Positions 27,116 to 35,856 are shown, counted from the first letter of the stretch. The stretch: DNA of 64,000 bases from CAWAMD01 sp963783045 (GCA_963783045.1 CAWAMD010000005.1:1240001-1304000); one strand, 5' to 3'. Program-made: numbers and translations. Notes: generated from the letters alone by a model not told the origin.

Positions 27116-27262
27116 GTGCGCTCCCCGCGACCCTCACGATCCGCACGACACACGCTACCTCGGCCACGCGTCGGGAGTGGCCGGCTCGCGGCGGGCACCC
27201 CGAGTTGGCAGGATGCAGTCCACGACCCTCCCACCGCACGTGACGACACAGGCAGGCAGCGC

Positions 27263-28060
27263 GTGACGTCCCCCGCCTCCACCGGCCGGCCGATCGCATG
27301 GATGGACGGGCGCGTGGTGCCCGCCAGCGACGCCACGGTCCCCCTCCTCGACGACGGCTTCCTTCGCGGCGACGCCGTGTTCGACGCCATGCTGGTGCGT
27401 CAGGGCCGCACCCACGCGATCGACCGGCACCTCGCGCGGCTGCGCTCCTCGGCCAAGGCGGTCAACATCCGCGTGCCGGTGCTGCGCCAGTGCATCACCG
27501 ACCTACTCGCCGCCTGGGGCGACCGCGACGGCGTGCTCAAGATCGTCGTGACGCGTGGCGGGGTGCTGCGCGGCCTGGTGTCCCCCATCGCCTGGCCGGA
27601 CAGCATCGCCCTCGGCATCGTCACCATGCCCTGGGGCGGGGCGCTCGCCGGCGTCAAGACGCTGTCGTACGCGGCCAACCAGTGGGCGCTTCGCCAGGCC
27701 CAGGCGGCGCATGCCGACGATGCGCTCATCGTCGACGACGGGGTGCTCCAGGAGCTGCCGAGCGGCTCCATCTGCCTCGTGCAGGACGGGCGGGTGCGCA
27801 CGCCCGACCCCGACTCCTGTCCGGTCCTCGCCTCCGTCACGGTGCAGGAGCTGGCACGCATCACCGACGTTGAGCGGTCCGTGCTCACGCTCGAGGACCT
27901 CGACGCGGCCGACGAGGTCTTCGTCGTCTCGGCGACGCGACCGGTCCTGCCGGTCCACGCCGTCGACGACCACGAGTACCTGGCACCGGGGCCCGTGACG
28001 GCCGATCTCCGGGAGCGGTTCGCCGCTCACATCGATGCCACGCTCGACCCACTTCCGTAG
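27263..28060 (+). CDS. Class IV PLP aminotransferase (branched-chain / aminodeoxychorismate lyase family)
   Basis: This 265-residue protein starts at GTG 27263. The fold IV pattern is clear: MDGRVVPASDATVPLLDDGFLRGDAVFDAM at the N-terminus, HLARLRSSA, the PLP lysine in VKTLSYAANQ (K132), and ALIVDDGVLQELPSGSI with VTVQELARI. Fold IV enzymes include branched-chain and D-amino-acid transaminases and PabC. The region usually reading E..N.F is ELPSGSICLV here, so the exact substrate is uncertain. It has normal length for PabC-like members and is divergent from the thioesterase gene. Confidence 0.88.
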   Translation: MTSPASTGRPIAWMDGRVVPASDATVPLLDDGFLRGDAVFDAMLVRQGRTHAIDRHLARLRSSAKAVNIRVPVLRQCITDLLAAWGDRDGVLKIVVTRGGVLRGLVSPIAWPDSIALGIVTMPWGGALAGVKTLSYAANQWALRQAQAAHADDALIVDDGVLQELPSGSICLVQDGRVRTPDPDSCPVLASVTVQELARITDVERSVLTLEDLDAADEVFVVSATRPVLPVHAVDDHEYLAPGPVTADLRERFAAHIDATLDPLP

Positions 28061-28062
28061 GG

Positions 28063-28095
28063 GCCACGCCGTCCGTCGGGCAGTCGGGGCGTGGC
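28063..28095 (+). terminator. Possible terminator hairpin after the aminotransferase gene
   Basis: GCCACGCC (28063-28070) pairs with GGCGTGGC (28088-28095) across a 17-base loop, three bases after the stop. There is no U tract, so it may be weak or serve the leader of otsA instead. Confidence 0.3.
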
Positions 28096-28124
28096 TAGGG
28101 TGCGGGTGACCAAGGAGGCCCTCC

Positions 28125-29552
28125 GTGGCACAGGCACCGTCCGTCGACCGACCGCTGGTCGTCGTGGCGAACCGGCTCCCGGTGAGCAAGAACGACGACG
28201 GTGAGTGGCAGGCGTCCGCCGGTGGGCTCGTCACGGCCATGAAGCCCGTGATGGAGGAGGTCGGTGGCGCATGGATCGGCTGGGACGGCGGCGAGGCCGA
28301 CGTGCCCACCCACGTCGAGAGCCTGAACGTCGAGCTCCACCCGGTTTCGCTGAGCCGCGCCCAGGTCCAGGGCTACTACTACGGGTTCTCCAACCGCACG
28401 CTGTGGCCGCTGCTGCACGACCTCATCGAGCAGCCCGTCATCGACCGGCGCCTGTGGCACAGCTACCAGGAGGTCAACCACCGGATCGCGCAGGCGGCCG
28501 CCGAGCTCGATTTCCCCGGCACCCCGCCGCTGTTCTGGGTGCAGGACTACCACCTCATGCTGCTGCCGGCGCTCGTCCGGGGTGTGTTCCCCGACAGCCC
28601 GATCGGCTACTTCCTGCACACCCCGTTCCCCCCGCCCGAGCTCGTGGCCCGGCTGCCGTGGCGCGAGGAGCTGCTACGCGGAATGCTCGGCGCCGACTCC
28701 GTCGGGTTCCACACCGCCCGATACCAGGACAACTTCCTGCGCTCGGTGATGCGGGTCATCTCCAACGTCGAGGTCGATGGCACGACGGCGATCATGCCCA
28801 ACGGCCGGCGCGTGTCGACCGGGGCGCATCCGATCTCGATCGACACGAGCGAGTTCACCGAGCTCGCGGGCAGCGACGACACCGTCCGCGAGCTCAACGA
28901 CCTGCGCGAGCAGTTCGCGGGCCGCAAGGTCTTCCTCGGCGTCGACCGGGTCGACTACACGAAGGGGATCCGCCACCGGCTGCAGGCCATCGAGCTGCTG
29001 CTCGAGCGCAACCCCGACCTGCGCCGCGAGTTCGCGTTCGTCCAGGTCGCCGTCCCGAGCCGTGAGGACGTGCGCGAGTACCAGGAGCTGCGCGAGGAGG
29101 TCGAACGCGAGGTCGGCCGCATCAACGGGCGGTTCACCGAGCCCGGCGGCGACGTGCCGGTCCACTACATGTACCGAACGGTCACCAAGAGCCGCCTCAC
29201 CGCCTACTACCGCCTCGCCGACGTGATGTGCGTCACGCCGCTGAAGGACGGCATGAACCTCGTGGCGAAGGAGTTCGTGACCTGCCAGGACGCCGCAGGC
29301 GGGAGTGGGGTCCTGCTGCTGAGCGAGTTCACCGGCGCCACCCTCGAGTTCGGGGCCGACGCCGTGCGCTGCAACCCCTTCGACGTCGAGGGCATGTCCT
29401 ACCTCATGGAGGCGGCTCTCGAGCTCCCCGAGGGCGACCGCCGGGAGCGGATCGAGCGGATGGCCACGTGCGTGCGCGACGCGGACGTCTACGACTGGGT
29501 CGCCGAGGAGATCGGCGACATCCTCGACGGGTACCGGGCGAACCGGGACTGA
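28125..29552 (+). CDS. otsA: Alpha,alpha-trehalose-phosphate synthase
   Basis: This 475-residue GT20 enzyme joins UDP- or GDP-glucose to glucose-6-phosphate, giving trehalose-6-phosphate, a precursor of the stress protectant trehalose. Visible motifs are VVVANRLPVS, SAGGLVTAMKPVM, WIGWDGG, VQDYHLMLLPA, GFHTARYQDNFL, FLGVDRVDYTKGI and the C-terminal DGMNLVAKEFV, all at expected positions. The start is GTG 28125 with AAGGAGG upstream. No otsB phosphatase is adjacent; the HAD protein at 56561 is of a different subclass. The downstream neighbour is the GGDEF-like gene. Confidence 0.97.
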   Translation: MAQAPSVDRPLVVVANRLPVSKNDDGEWQASAGGLVTAMKPVMEEVGGAWIGWDGGEADVPTHVESLNVELHPVSLSRAQVQGYYYGFSNRTLWPLLHDLIEQPVIDRRLWHSYQEVNHRIAQAAAELDFPGTPPLFWVQDYHLMLLPALVRGVFPDSPIGYFLHTPFPPPELVARLPWREELLRGMLGADSVGFHTARYQDNFLRSVMRVISNVEVDGTTAIMPNGRRVSTGAHPISIDTSEFTELAGSDDTVRELNDLREQFAGRKVFLGVDRVDYTKGIRHRLQAIELLLERNPDLRREFAFVQVAVPSREDVREYQELREEVEREVGRINGRFTEPGGDVPVHYMYRTVTKSRLTAYYRLADVMCVTPLKDGMNLVAKEFVTCQDAAGGSGVLLLSEFTGATLEFGADAVRCNPFDVEGMSYLMEAALELPEGDRRERIERMATCVRDADVYDWVAEEIGDILDGYRANRD

Positions 29553-29674
29553 ACGCTCAAGCGCGCGTGCGTCGTGACGACGTGAAGAGGGACAGGCGCG
29601 CGGCCTGAACGCGTCGCGACCCACCGGGTGCGACAATCGGCACGCGGTGCTGCATCGGGGACCCGGAGAGTGGG

Positions 29675-30604
29675 ATGCCACGAGAGGACGTCACCAGCCG
29701 GACCGTGACGGCGTTGCTCGCCTTCGAGCGGGCGCTGCGCGACCCGGTCCGCCGCTGGATCACCGTGGGTATCGGGATCACGGCCGTCGTGGCGCTGCAC
29801 GCCGTGACGGGCGATCCCCGGGTCGCCTGGTTCGGTGCGATCCCCGCCATCCTGGCCGGGCTCGCGGGCGGGGCCCGGTTCGGGATGGCGGCCGGCGCGG
29901 TCGCCGCGGCGGGCCACCTCGGGGTCGATCTCGCCCTCGGGTACAGCGGGATCGAGCTGCTCGGCGAGATCGTGCGCACACTCACCCTCCCGGCCCTCGG
30001 GATCACCGGCTCGGCGATCCAGCAGCTCGAGGAGCAGCGAGACCTCGCGCTGCTGCGCTCGGCCACGGAGGACTCGATCACGGGCCTGCTGAACGTGCGG
30101 ACGTTCTACGACGGGCTCGCCGACCTGCGTGCCGCCGGGGTCCCCTACTCGATCGTGATCGCCGACATCGCCGGGATGCGCGACCTCAACGAGCGGTACG
30201 GACACCCGACCGGCACGGAGGCCCTGCGCGCCCTCGGCCACGTGCTGCGCCGATCGGTCAAGCGCGACGACCTCGTCGCCCGGCTCGGCAGTGACGAGGT
30301 CGCGATCGCGCTCGTCGGTGCCGACGAGGCCGGTGCCCGCGCCGCGGCGCAGCGGCTGTCGAACCGGCTCGCCGAGGAGTCGTTCTCCCTGCCGGACGGG
30401 CAGCAGGTCCGCGTCCACGCCTACTTCGGGATCGCGTCGTCCACCACGAAGAACGGCGACGACGCCGTCGGGCTCCTGCGCGCGGCCGAACACGCCGTCA
30501 GCGCGGCCAAGGAGCGTGGCCCCGACGAGATCGAGACGACCCCGGCCGAGGACGGCGAGCAGCCGCAGCCGGATCCTTCTACCGTACGCGACGGAGGACA
30601 CTGA
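29675..30604 (+). CDS. Membrane protein with degenerate GGDEF domain
   Basis: This 309-residue protein has an N-terminal hydrophobic region with about four helices (residues 28-120) and then a coiled linker (SAIQQLEEQRDLALLRSATEDSITGLLNVRTFYD), where D-x-I-T-G-L-L-N is the classical start of a GGDEF domain. The active-site loop reads LGSDEV (about 204-209) instead of GGDE[EF]. Gly-to-Ser and Phe-to-Val changes at these positions usually mean weak or no diguanylate cyclase activity. The glycine-rich and metal-binding parts before it (IVIADIAGMRDLNERYGH) are kept, so nucleotide binding is possible. It lies 122 bp after otsA and 21 bp before the stress-protein gene. Confidence 0.85.
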   Translation: MPREDVTSRTVTALLAFERALRDPVRRWITVGIGITAVVALHAVTGDPRVAWFGAIPAILAGLAGGARFGMAAGAVAAAGHLGVDLALGYSGIELLGEIVRTLTLPALGITGSAIQQLEEQRDLALLRSATEDSITGLLNVRTFYDGLADLRAAGVPYSIVIADIAGMRDLNERYGHPTGTEALRALGHVLRRSVKRDDLVARLGSDEVAIALVGADEAGARAAAQRLSNRLAEESFSLPDGQQVRVHAYFGIASSTTKNGDDAVGLLRAAEHAVSAAKERGPDEIETTPAEDGEQPQPDPSTVRDGGH

Positions 30605-30625
30605 GCCCGCCGCGAGGAGCCGACC

Positions 30626-31120
30626 GTGTACCGCCACATCCTCCTACCCGTCGACGGGTCGCTCGCGAGCCGCCACGTTGCCCACCACGCCTTCGAGCTC
30701 GCCGAGCAGCTGCGCGCGAAGGTCACCGTCGTCACGGTCGTCGAGGACCCGGGCGTGCCGTTCGTCCAGTACGGCATGGAGCCCTACGTCGACCTCGAGG
30801 CGGTCTCGAGCGACGCGATCGAGGCGCAGCGCGAGGGCGCCGATCGGATGCTCCACGAGGTCTGCGAAACGGCGCCCGCCGGGGTCGAGACGGACTGCGA
30901 GGTGCTCGAGGCCGTGGGCCGGCGCACCGGGGAGATCATCGCCGACGCGGCCGACGCGCGCGGATCGGACCTGATCGTCATGGGGACCCACGGGCACCGG
31001 GGGCTGTCACGCGTCTTCCTGGGATCGGTCGCGGACACGGTGATCCGGGCCGCGAACGTGCCCGTCACCCTCGTGCGCTACCACGACCACGGCGAGACGG
31101 CGGACGACGAGTACGCGTGA
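30626..31120 (+). CDS. Universal stress protein (UspA family)
   Basis: This 164-residue single Usp domain starts YRHILLPVDGS and carries the ATP-binding signature GTHGHRGLSRVFLGSVAD at about 119-136 (G-2x-G-9x-G-S/T), followed by VPVTLVR. It is the ATP-binding class of cytoplasmic stress proteins; in actinobacteria these respond to hypoxia and starvation. The start is GTG 30626 with GAGGAG upstream. The 3' end overlaps the tail of the opposite-strand Zn-ribbon gene by about 40 bp. Confidence 0.93.
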   Translation: MYRHILLPVDGSLASRHVAHHAFELAEQLRAKVTVVTVVEDPGVPFVQYGMEPYVDLEAVSSDAIEAQREGADRMLHEVCETAPAGVETDCEVLEAVGRRTGEIIADAADARGSDLIVMGTHGHRGLSRVFLGSVADTVIRAANVPVTLVRYHDHGETADDEYA

Positions 31121-31881
31121 CCGAGCGCCCTAGCCGGACGACCCGAGCCGCGCCCTAGCCGGACGACCAACATCCGCTGACAGTTCGGGCACGTCGCCAG
31201 CGGCGGCCCGTCCAGCAAGGCGTTGACCTCGGCGATCGGCAGCTCGATCCGGCAGGCGGTGCACATGCCGTCCACGAGCTGACCGACGGCGGCGCCGCCG
31301 CCCTTGCGCGCCCGCTCGTAGCGGTCGAGCAGGTCGTCGGGGATCGTCTCGCGGTGCGTGTCCCGGGCGGCCTTCGCCTCCCCGAGCTCCGCGAGCAGCC
31401 CCTTGGCGGCATCGTCGCGTTCGACCTCGAGGCGCTCCATCTCGCCGCTCAGCTGCTCGGCCTGCTCCTGCAGCTCGGCGGCCGACTGCTCGAGGGACTC
31501 GCGCTGCTCCATGACCTCGAGCAGCCGATCCTCCTGCTCGCCGATGCGCCGCTCGGTGGAGTCGATCTCCGCCCGCAGGGACTGCAGCTCCTTCGGGTTC
31601 GAGATCTCGCCGCCGTACATGCGGGCCTGCTCGGCCGAATGGCGCTGGCGGAGGAGGTCGACCTCCCCGTCGAGCCGGCTGTTCTCGGAGCGGGCCCGGT
31701 CGATGTCGACACGCTTGGCGTCGTGGGCCTCGGTCAGCTCCCGGTGGCGTCGCTGGGCGTCGTCGAGAGCCTGCTGTTCGGGGAGCGCGTCGAGCTTGTG
31801 TTCGAGCCGCGCGATCTGGTTGTCGGTCTTCTGCAGCTCGAGGAGCGCGTCGAGTTGTTCTGCCGGAAGATCCTCGCTCAC
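31078..31881 (-). CDS. C4-type zinc-ribbon coiled-coil protein (DUF164 family)
   Basis: This 267-residue protein starts at GTG 31881 with AAGGGG upstream. Residues about 10-180 are a long coiled coil (LLELQKTDNQIARLEHKLDALP onward) containing the conserved YGGEISNPKELQSL segment. A zinc ribbon follows, CTACRIELP...CPNCQRML. Family members are found next to Nif3 genes in many actinobacteria, as here (31929), and are sometimes linked to RNase H-type genes; their role is not settled. The last 25 residues beyond the ribbon look like read-through caused by a frame change near a 19-bp direct repeat, so the true end may be near 31150. Confidence 0.85.
   Translation of the reverse strand: MSEDLPAEQLDALLELQKTDNQIARLEHKLDALPEQQALDDAQRRHRELTEAHDAKRVDIDRARSENSRLDGEVDLLRQRHSAEQARMYGGEISNPKELQSLRAEIDSTERRIGEQEDRLLEVMEQRESLEQSAAELQEQAEQLSGEMERLEVERDDAAKGLLAELGEAKAARDTHRETIPDDLLDRYERARKGGGAAVGQLVDGMCTACRIELPIAEVNALLDGPPLATCPNCQRMLVVRLGRGSGRPARALGHAYSSSAVSPWSW
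31125..31168. repeat. 19-bp direct repeat at the end of the zinc-ribbon gene
   Basis: GCGCCCTAGCCGGACGACC occurs at 31125-31143 and 31150-31168, a 25-base period. Read on the minus strand each copy carries a TAG in one frame, so the duplication offers two alternative ends for the zinc-ribbon gene, depending on frame. Confidence 0.7.
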
Positions 31882-31928
31882 CGTGACCCCTTGCCGTTCG
31901 ACTCGTGCACCGCCTCGACCGGCTGATG

Positions 31929-33050
31929 TCAGCCGGACCACGGACCCGTCGGGACCCGCGACCGTAGCAGTTCGGCCTGTAGGCCACGTTCGTCCGCAGC
32001 GGTCTGCAGCCGGTCGATCCAGTGCGGGAGGGCGGCGCTCTCGGTGGCGTGGTGGCCCGCGTCGACGAGCGCCAGGCCGAGCTCGAGGGCGTCGAGCGTC
32101 ACGTGGTGGCGCAGGTCGCCGGTCACGAACACGTCTGCGCCGGCGCCGACGGCCGCGCCGATGAGGGAGTCGCCGGCGCCCCCCACCACCGCGACGGTCT
32201 GCACGGTGCGCTCCGGGTCGCCGGCGAAGCGCAGGTGGGGCGCCGGAAGGCTGTCGCGGATCCGAGACGCGACCGCCCGCAGGGTCATCGGCCGGGGCAG
32301 GGTGCCCACGCGCCCGAACCCGACCTCGGCGCCGCCGACGCGGGGGTAGAGGTCGTAGGCGACCTCCTCGTACGGATGGGTGGCCTTCAGCGCCCGCACG
32401 ACCGCGCCCACACGGGATGAGGGGACCTCCATCTCGAGGCGGTCCTCCTCCTCGGCGGCATCCTGACCGCGGGTACCGCGGTAGGGGTCCGCGCCGGCCC
32501 CCGGGCGGTAGGTGCCCGTCCCCCGCAGGCGGAAGGAGCAGCGGTCGTAGTCGCCGATGACGCCGGCGCCCGCCTCGGCCAGGGCGTCGAGCACCTGGTC
32601 GGTGTGGCTCGGTGGGACGAACGTGACGAGCTTGACCCGGTCGTCGTCGCGCAGCTCGGTGGTGAGCGGCCGGGCGTCCTGGAGGTCGAGCAGGCGGACG
32701 ACCGGATCCGAGGTGCCGGCGCCGTCCGTGGCCACGTCGAGGTTCGTGTGGGCGGCCGCGACGGCTACACCGGCACGCGCCGCCGCCAGCGCGATCCGGC
32801 CCGACGCGGTCCGGTCGGTCAGGCGCTCCAGCGGACGGAAGAGCAGCGGATGATGGGCGAGCACGAGCGTCGGCGGCCCGTCGGTGGCCTCCTCGATGAC
32901 CGTGCTGGTCACGTCGAGTGAGACGAGCACGCGTTCGACCCGCCACTCCCCCGTGCCGACGTGCAGGCCGACCTGGTCCCAGCCGGCGGCGTCGGCCGGT
33001 GGGTACAGGTCGTGCACGAGCGCCATCCACTGCGCGACGGTGTCTGCCAT
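31929..33050 (-). CDS. Nif3-like dinuclear metal-centre protein (DUF34/YbgI)
   Basis: This 373-residue protein has WDQVGLHVG near the N-terminus, the metal ligands in LAHHPLLFRPL and AHTNLD, and the C-terminal GHHATES motif. An inserted middle domain of about 130 residues (VTFVPPSHTDQVLDALAEAGAG...) is the PII-like domain of the long Nif3 subtype. Members form a hexameric toroid and may act as GTP cyclohydrolase I-type or metal-chaperone proteins; the exact job is unsettled. The zinc-ribbon gene follows 47 bp downstream on the same strand, a frequent pairing. Confidence 0.92.
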   Translation of the reverse strand: MADTVAQWMALVHDLYPPADAAGWDQVGLHVGTGEWRVERVLVSLDVTSTVIEEATDGPPTLVLAHHPLLFRPLERLTDRTASGRIALAAARAGVAVAAAHTNLDVATDGAGTSDPVVRLLDLQDARPLTTELRDDDRVKLVTFVPPSHTDQVLDALAEAGAGVIGDYDRCSFRLRGTGTYRPGAGADPYRGTRGQDAAEEEDRLEMEVPSSRVGAVVRALKATHPYEEVAYDLYPRVGGAEVGFGRVGTLPRPMTLRAVASRIRDSLPAPHLRFAGDPERTVQTVAVVGGAGDSLIGAAVGAGADVFVTGDLRHHVTLDALELGLALVDAGHHATESAALPHWIDRLQTAADERGLQAELLRSRVPTGPWSG

Positions 33051-33152
33051 CCGGGTCCTCCACGGCTGCGGTCGTGGGTGGCAAGACTAGGGACGGCAGC
33101 GCGTGCGGACCTCGGTGCCCCCGACCGGTGCCGGTAGCCTCGGGCCGCTCCA

Positions 33153-33224
33153 GGGTCCGTAGCTCAACGGAAGAGCGCCTGCCTTACAAGCAGGAGGTCG
33201 GCGGTTCGACACCGTCCGGACCCA
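33153..33224 (+). tRNA. tRNA-Val (anticodon TAC)
   Basis: The cloverleaf folds fully: acceptor GGGTCCG with CGGACCC, a D-arm with GCTC and GAGC, an anticodon stem CCTGC/GCAGG around TTACAAG with anticodon TAC, and a T-arm GGCGGTTCGACACCG. The CCA end is not clearly encoded (CCCACG). It lies between the Nif3 gene and the protease gene, on the strand opposite both. Confidence 0.95.
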
Positions 33225-33255
33225 CGACGACGGATGTGGGCAAGGGCCCGCCTCG

Positions 33256-34551
33256 CTAGTCGACCGGCCCGTCGCCGAGGTCGCACGCGAGCCAGCCCGG
33301 TGCGGTGACCGGCGTCGCGGACGCGATCAACCAGCGGTCGCCGACCTCTTCGAAGCGATAATGGAGCTCCCAATCGACGCAGGTGGCACCACCACTTCCG
33401 GCGGGTGCGTCCTCGGCGTCCTGCCAGGAGCGGAACGTGACGAGCGCCTCGCGGACCCCCGCGGACGGCGACGCGAGGGAGTGGATGATCACGTAGTCGT
33501 CGGTCGACGTGTCGATGGCCTGCCAGAACTTTTCGACAGAGAGCCCGTCGCGCTTCGCCGGGGTCAGCCGGCTGTACGACAGCGCCGGCGCCTTGAGGTC
33601 GATGCCCATGAAGTACGCGTCGAGGACCTCAGAGATCTCGTCCACGTCGTTGCCCGTTGGGATCCGCGAGACAAAGGTCGGCTCGCCGCCGAGCCCCTCG
33701 TCGCAGACAGGTGGTGCCGGCAGCGACGTGGTGCGCATGCGCTCGATCGACGGGGCGAGGACGTCGACTCCGACCGCGAAGTTGAAGCCCTGGCGGAAGT
33801 CGGCCGGGTAGCCGCCGCGCAACACGCCGACCACCGCGCCGAAGGCATCCACGACCGGGCCGCCGCTGTTGCCGCCGTTGGAGGCGGCGTCGATCTGTAT
33901 GACCCCGCCGGCCACACCGCGATCCGTCCGGCCCGTACCGGTCACCACACCGGCGCTCACGTTGATGGGCGCGTTCAGGATGTGCTCGACCGGGTACCCG
34001 AGGACGGCGACGTCCTGTCCTGGCCGCACCTCGTCGGCGAGGTCGAACACGAAGGCGTCGGCGAGGTCCTCGTCGAGGCCGATCAGCGCCACGTCGTTCG
34101 CCTGGTCCGCCGCCAAGACCCGCGCGCCCACGACACGGTCACCCGACCGGACCGCCAGGATCCGCGCCTCGTCCACCACGTGCCAGGCCGTCACGGCCAG
34201 ACTTCGCGAGACAAGGAACGCCGAGCCACCGGAGGCGCTGCCGCAGGTCAGGGTCTCGACCTTCAGCACCCCTGACCGCACCTCCCGGAAGACCTCGTCG
34301 AACGAGCGCGGGGTCGGCGACGGTGACGGCGATGGACTCGGCGCCGTTGATGCCGAGGGCGTCCCACCGATCATCGGCGATGCGCTCGGGGCGGGACGCG
34401 CCATCTCCGTGGACAGCACCGCCGTGGCCGGTGCCGGGCGTCGCAGCGTCAGCCCGATCAGAGCGATCAGCGCACCGAGGATCAGCACGCCCACCGCCAG
34501 CAGCGCAGCCTGCAGACCCCTGCCCCCCATGGCCCCGTCGGACATCCCCAT
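33256..34551 (-). CDS. Membrane-anchored trypsin-like serine protease (HtrA/DegP-type)
   Basis: This 431-residue protein has one transmembrane helix at about 13-36, a Ser/Pro-rich linker (SPSPSPSPTP) and then a chymotrypsin-fold protease domain. The catalytic triad is visible: H124 in VTAWHVVD, D153 in NDVALIGL and S229 in GNSGGPVV. A C-terminal region of about 130 residues (VDEISEVLDAYFMGIDLKAP...) replaces the PDZ domain expected of HtrA, and resembles small NTF2-like folds. It is likely exposed outside the membrane and processes envelope proteins. Several ATGs lie close together at the start; the first, 34551, is used here. Confidence 0.88.
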   Translation of the reverse strand: MGMSDGAMGGRGLQAALLAVGVLILGALIALIGLTLRRPAPATAVLSTEMARPAPSASPMIGGTPSASTAPSPSPSPSPTPRSFDEVFREVRSGVLKVETLTCGSASGGSAFLVSRSLAVTAWHVVDEARILAVRSGDRVVGARVLAADQANDVALIGLDEDLADAFVFDLADEVRPGQDVAVLGYPVEHILNAPINVSAGVVTGTGRTDRGVAGGVIQIDAASNGGNSGGPVVDAFGAVVGVLRGGYPADFRQGFNFAVGVDVLAPSIERMRTTSLPAPPVCDEGLGGEPTFVSRIPTGNDVDEISEVLDAYFMGIDLKAPALSYSRLTPAKRDGLSVEKFWQAIDTSTDDYVIIHSLASPSAGVREALVTFRSWQDAEDAPAGSGGATCVDWELHYRFEEVGDRWLIASATPVTAPGWLACDLGDGPVD

Positions 34552-34705
34552 CCCCCGGTCGGTGTCCTCGGCGGATCATAGCCGCGAGGATCGCTCGGAT
34601 CCCGCAAAGAGCGGATCTCCCTGCCTTGGACGAGATCGCCCTCGCCAGCCGCCACGGGATACGTTTGGCCCCGTATGCTCCGACGGGGCTGCAGTCAGGC
34701 ACACC

Positions 34706-35482
34706 GTGACGTCCGACGACCGACTCTCGATCCCGACCGGCCCGGGTCTCGATGACGCACGCCAGCGCAGCCGGTGGCAGCGTGCCGTCATCGAGGTCAC
34801 CGATGCCCTGCTGGGCGGCACCGAGCCGGCCCAGCTCGTCCGGGTCGTCGCCGGGACGGCGAAGCGCCTCGTGGACGGGGACGTGGTCACCGTCGGCGTC
34901 CCGTACGTGCCCGGGCAGTCGCTCATGCTGCGGGTCGCCGAGGGCTACCGCGCGGACGACCTCGAGGGCTCCGTCTACCCGGTCGAGGAATCGCTCTCGG
35001 GCGCGGTGATCGACGCCCGTCGCGGCCTGCGGCTCGAGGACGCGGCCAGCGCCCCGAACGCCTATCAGCCGATCTGCGAGCTCGGCGACATGGGGCCGAC
35101 CCTGATCGTGCCGCTCACGGCCCGGCGGCAGCCCTTCGGGACGCTGCTCGTCGCGCGGCGACGCGGCCGGGAGGCCTTCGCCGACGACGACCTCACGCTG
35201 CTCGCGTCCTTCGCGGACCAGGTCAGCATCGCCATCGAGTACGGCCGCACGCAGGAGGAGCTGCAGCGTCTCGCCGTGGTCGAGGAGCGCGAGCGCATCG
35301 GCCGCGAGCTCCACGACACGGTCATCCAGCGCCTGTTCGCCACGGGGCTGGTGCTTCAGAGCATCGCACGGGAGATCACCGAGCGCGATCCCCGTCAAGG
35401 CGGGCGCGTCGACGAGGCCGCGAACACCCTCAACGACATCATCGCCGACATCCGGTCGACCATCTTCGCGCTGCGCGAGTGA
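34706..35482 (+). CDS. GAF-domain sensor histidine kinase, truncated before the ATPase domain
   Basis: Residues about 15-175 of this 258-residue protein are a GAF domain (LIVPLTARRQPFGTLLVARR). The dimerisation/phosphoacceptor helix of HisKA_3 kinases follows: VVEERERIGRELHDTVIQRLFATG with phospho-His 203. The family normally continues with a HATPase_c domain of about 100 residues, but here it stops at STIFALRE, right after the second helix. Without the ATPase it cannot autophosphorylate, though it could still dimerise or bind a partner. Directly after the stop lies a remnant of an unrelated flavin-dependent oxidoreductase, which suggests a deletion joined the two. Confidence 0.85.
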   Translation: MTSDDRLSIPTGPGLDDARQRSRWQRAVIEVTDALLGGTEPAQLVRVVAGTAKRLVDGDVVTVGVPYVPGQSLMLRVAEGYRADDLEGSVYPVEESLSGAVIDARRGLRLEDAASAPNAYQPICELGDMGPTLIVPLTARRQPFGTLLVARRRGREAFADDDLTLLASFADQVSIAIEYGRTQEELQRLAVVEERERIGRELHDTVIQRLFATGLVLQSIAREITERDPRQGGRVDEAANTLNDIIADIRSTIFALRE

Positions 35483-35483
35483 C

Positions 35484-35715
35484 CTACCGGCGGTCAGCCA
35501 CGATCAGACGCGGGCCGGCCTTGGCCGCCGCCCTCGCGTCCTCGTACCCGAACACGGTGTGCTGCCACCAGGTGGCGCCGACCGCGGCGTAGGCGGTCGG
35601 GTCGGCCGCGGTCGGGTGCGATCGACCTGGCGGAAGCTCCGAGGCGATGTGGTCCCAGACGAACGGGCCGTCCCATCCACCGGCCTCCACGGCCGCGGAG
35701 AGCTCGCCGACTCCG
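35484..35715 (-). pseudogene. Luciferase-like (LLM, F420-type) oxidoreductase, internally deleted remnant
   Basis: Two pieces of an LLM-class oxidoreductase are fused in one short frame. LSAAVEAGGWDGPFVWDHIA is the N-terminal strand and helix. ADPTAYAAVGATWWQHTVFGYEDARAAAKAGPR is the C-terminal end. About 200 residues of the TIM barrel between them are missing. There is no start codon of its own. It is convergent with the truncated kinase gene. Confidence 0.65.
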
Positions 35716-35856
35716 GGGCGGGCGTGGTGGCCGCGGTTGGTCGCCGGCCTTCCGAAACCGCCGCATGCGCCGGTTTGTGTGGCGCCGGGGCGGGCGTGGT
35801 GGCCCCGGTTGGTCGCCGGCCTTCCGAAACCGCCGGATGCGCCGGTTTGTGTGGCG
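35713..35856. repeat. Two tandem copies of a 72-bp unit
   Basis: Copies at 35713-35784 and 35785-35856 differ at about two positions. Each contains CCGGGGCGGGCGTGGTGG and CCGGCCTTCCGAAACCGCC. The unit is a multiple of three, so every frame repeats in phase (24 residues). The unit has no spacer-repeat structure, so it is not CRISPR-like. It lies in the non-coding patch before the 13E12-type gene. Confidence 0.8.

Noticed and set aside
28063..28095. Hairpin as a riboswitch for otsA
   Set aside because: A single simple stem with a large loop and no conserved core; noted only as a weak terminator candidate.
35713..35856. Possible CRISPR array
   Set aside because: Two adjacent 72-bp copies without spacers and no cas genes.
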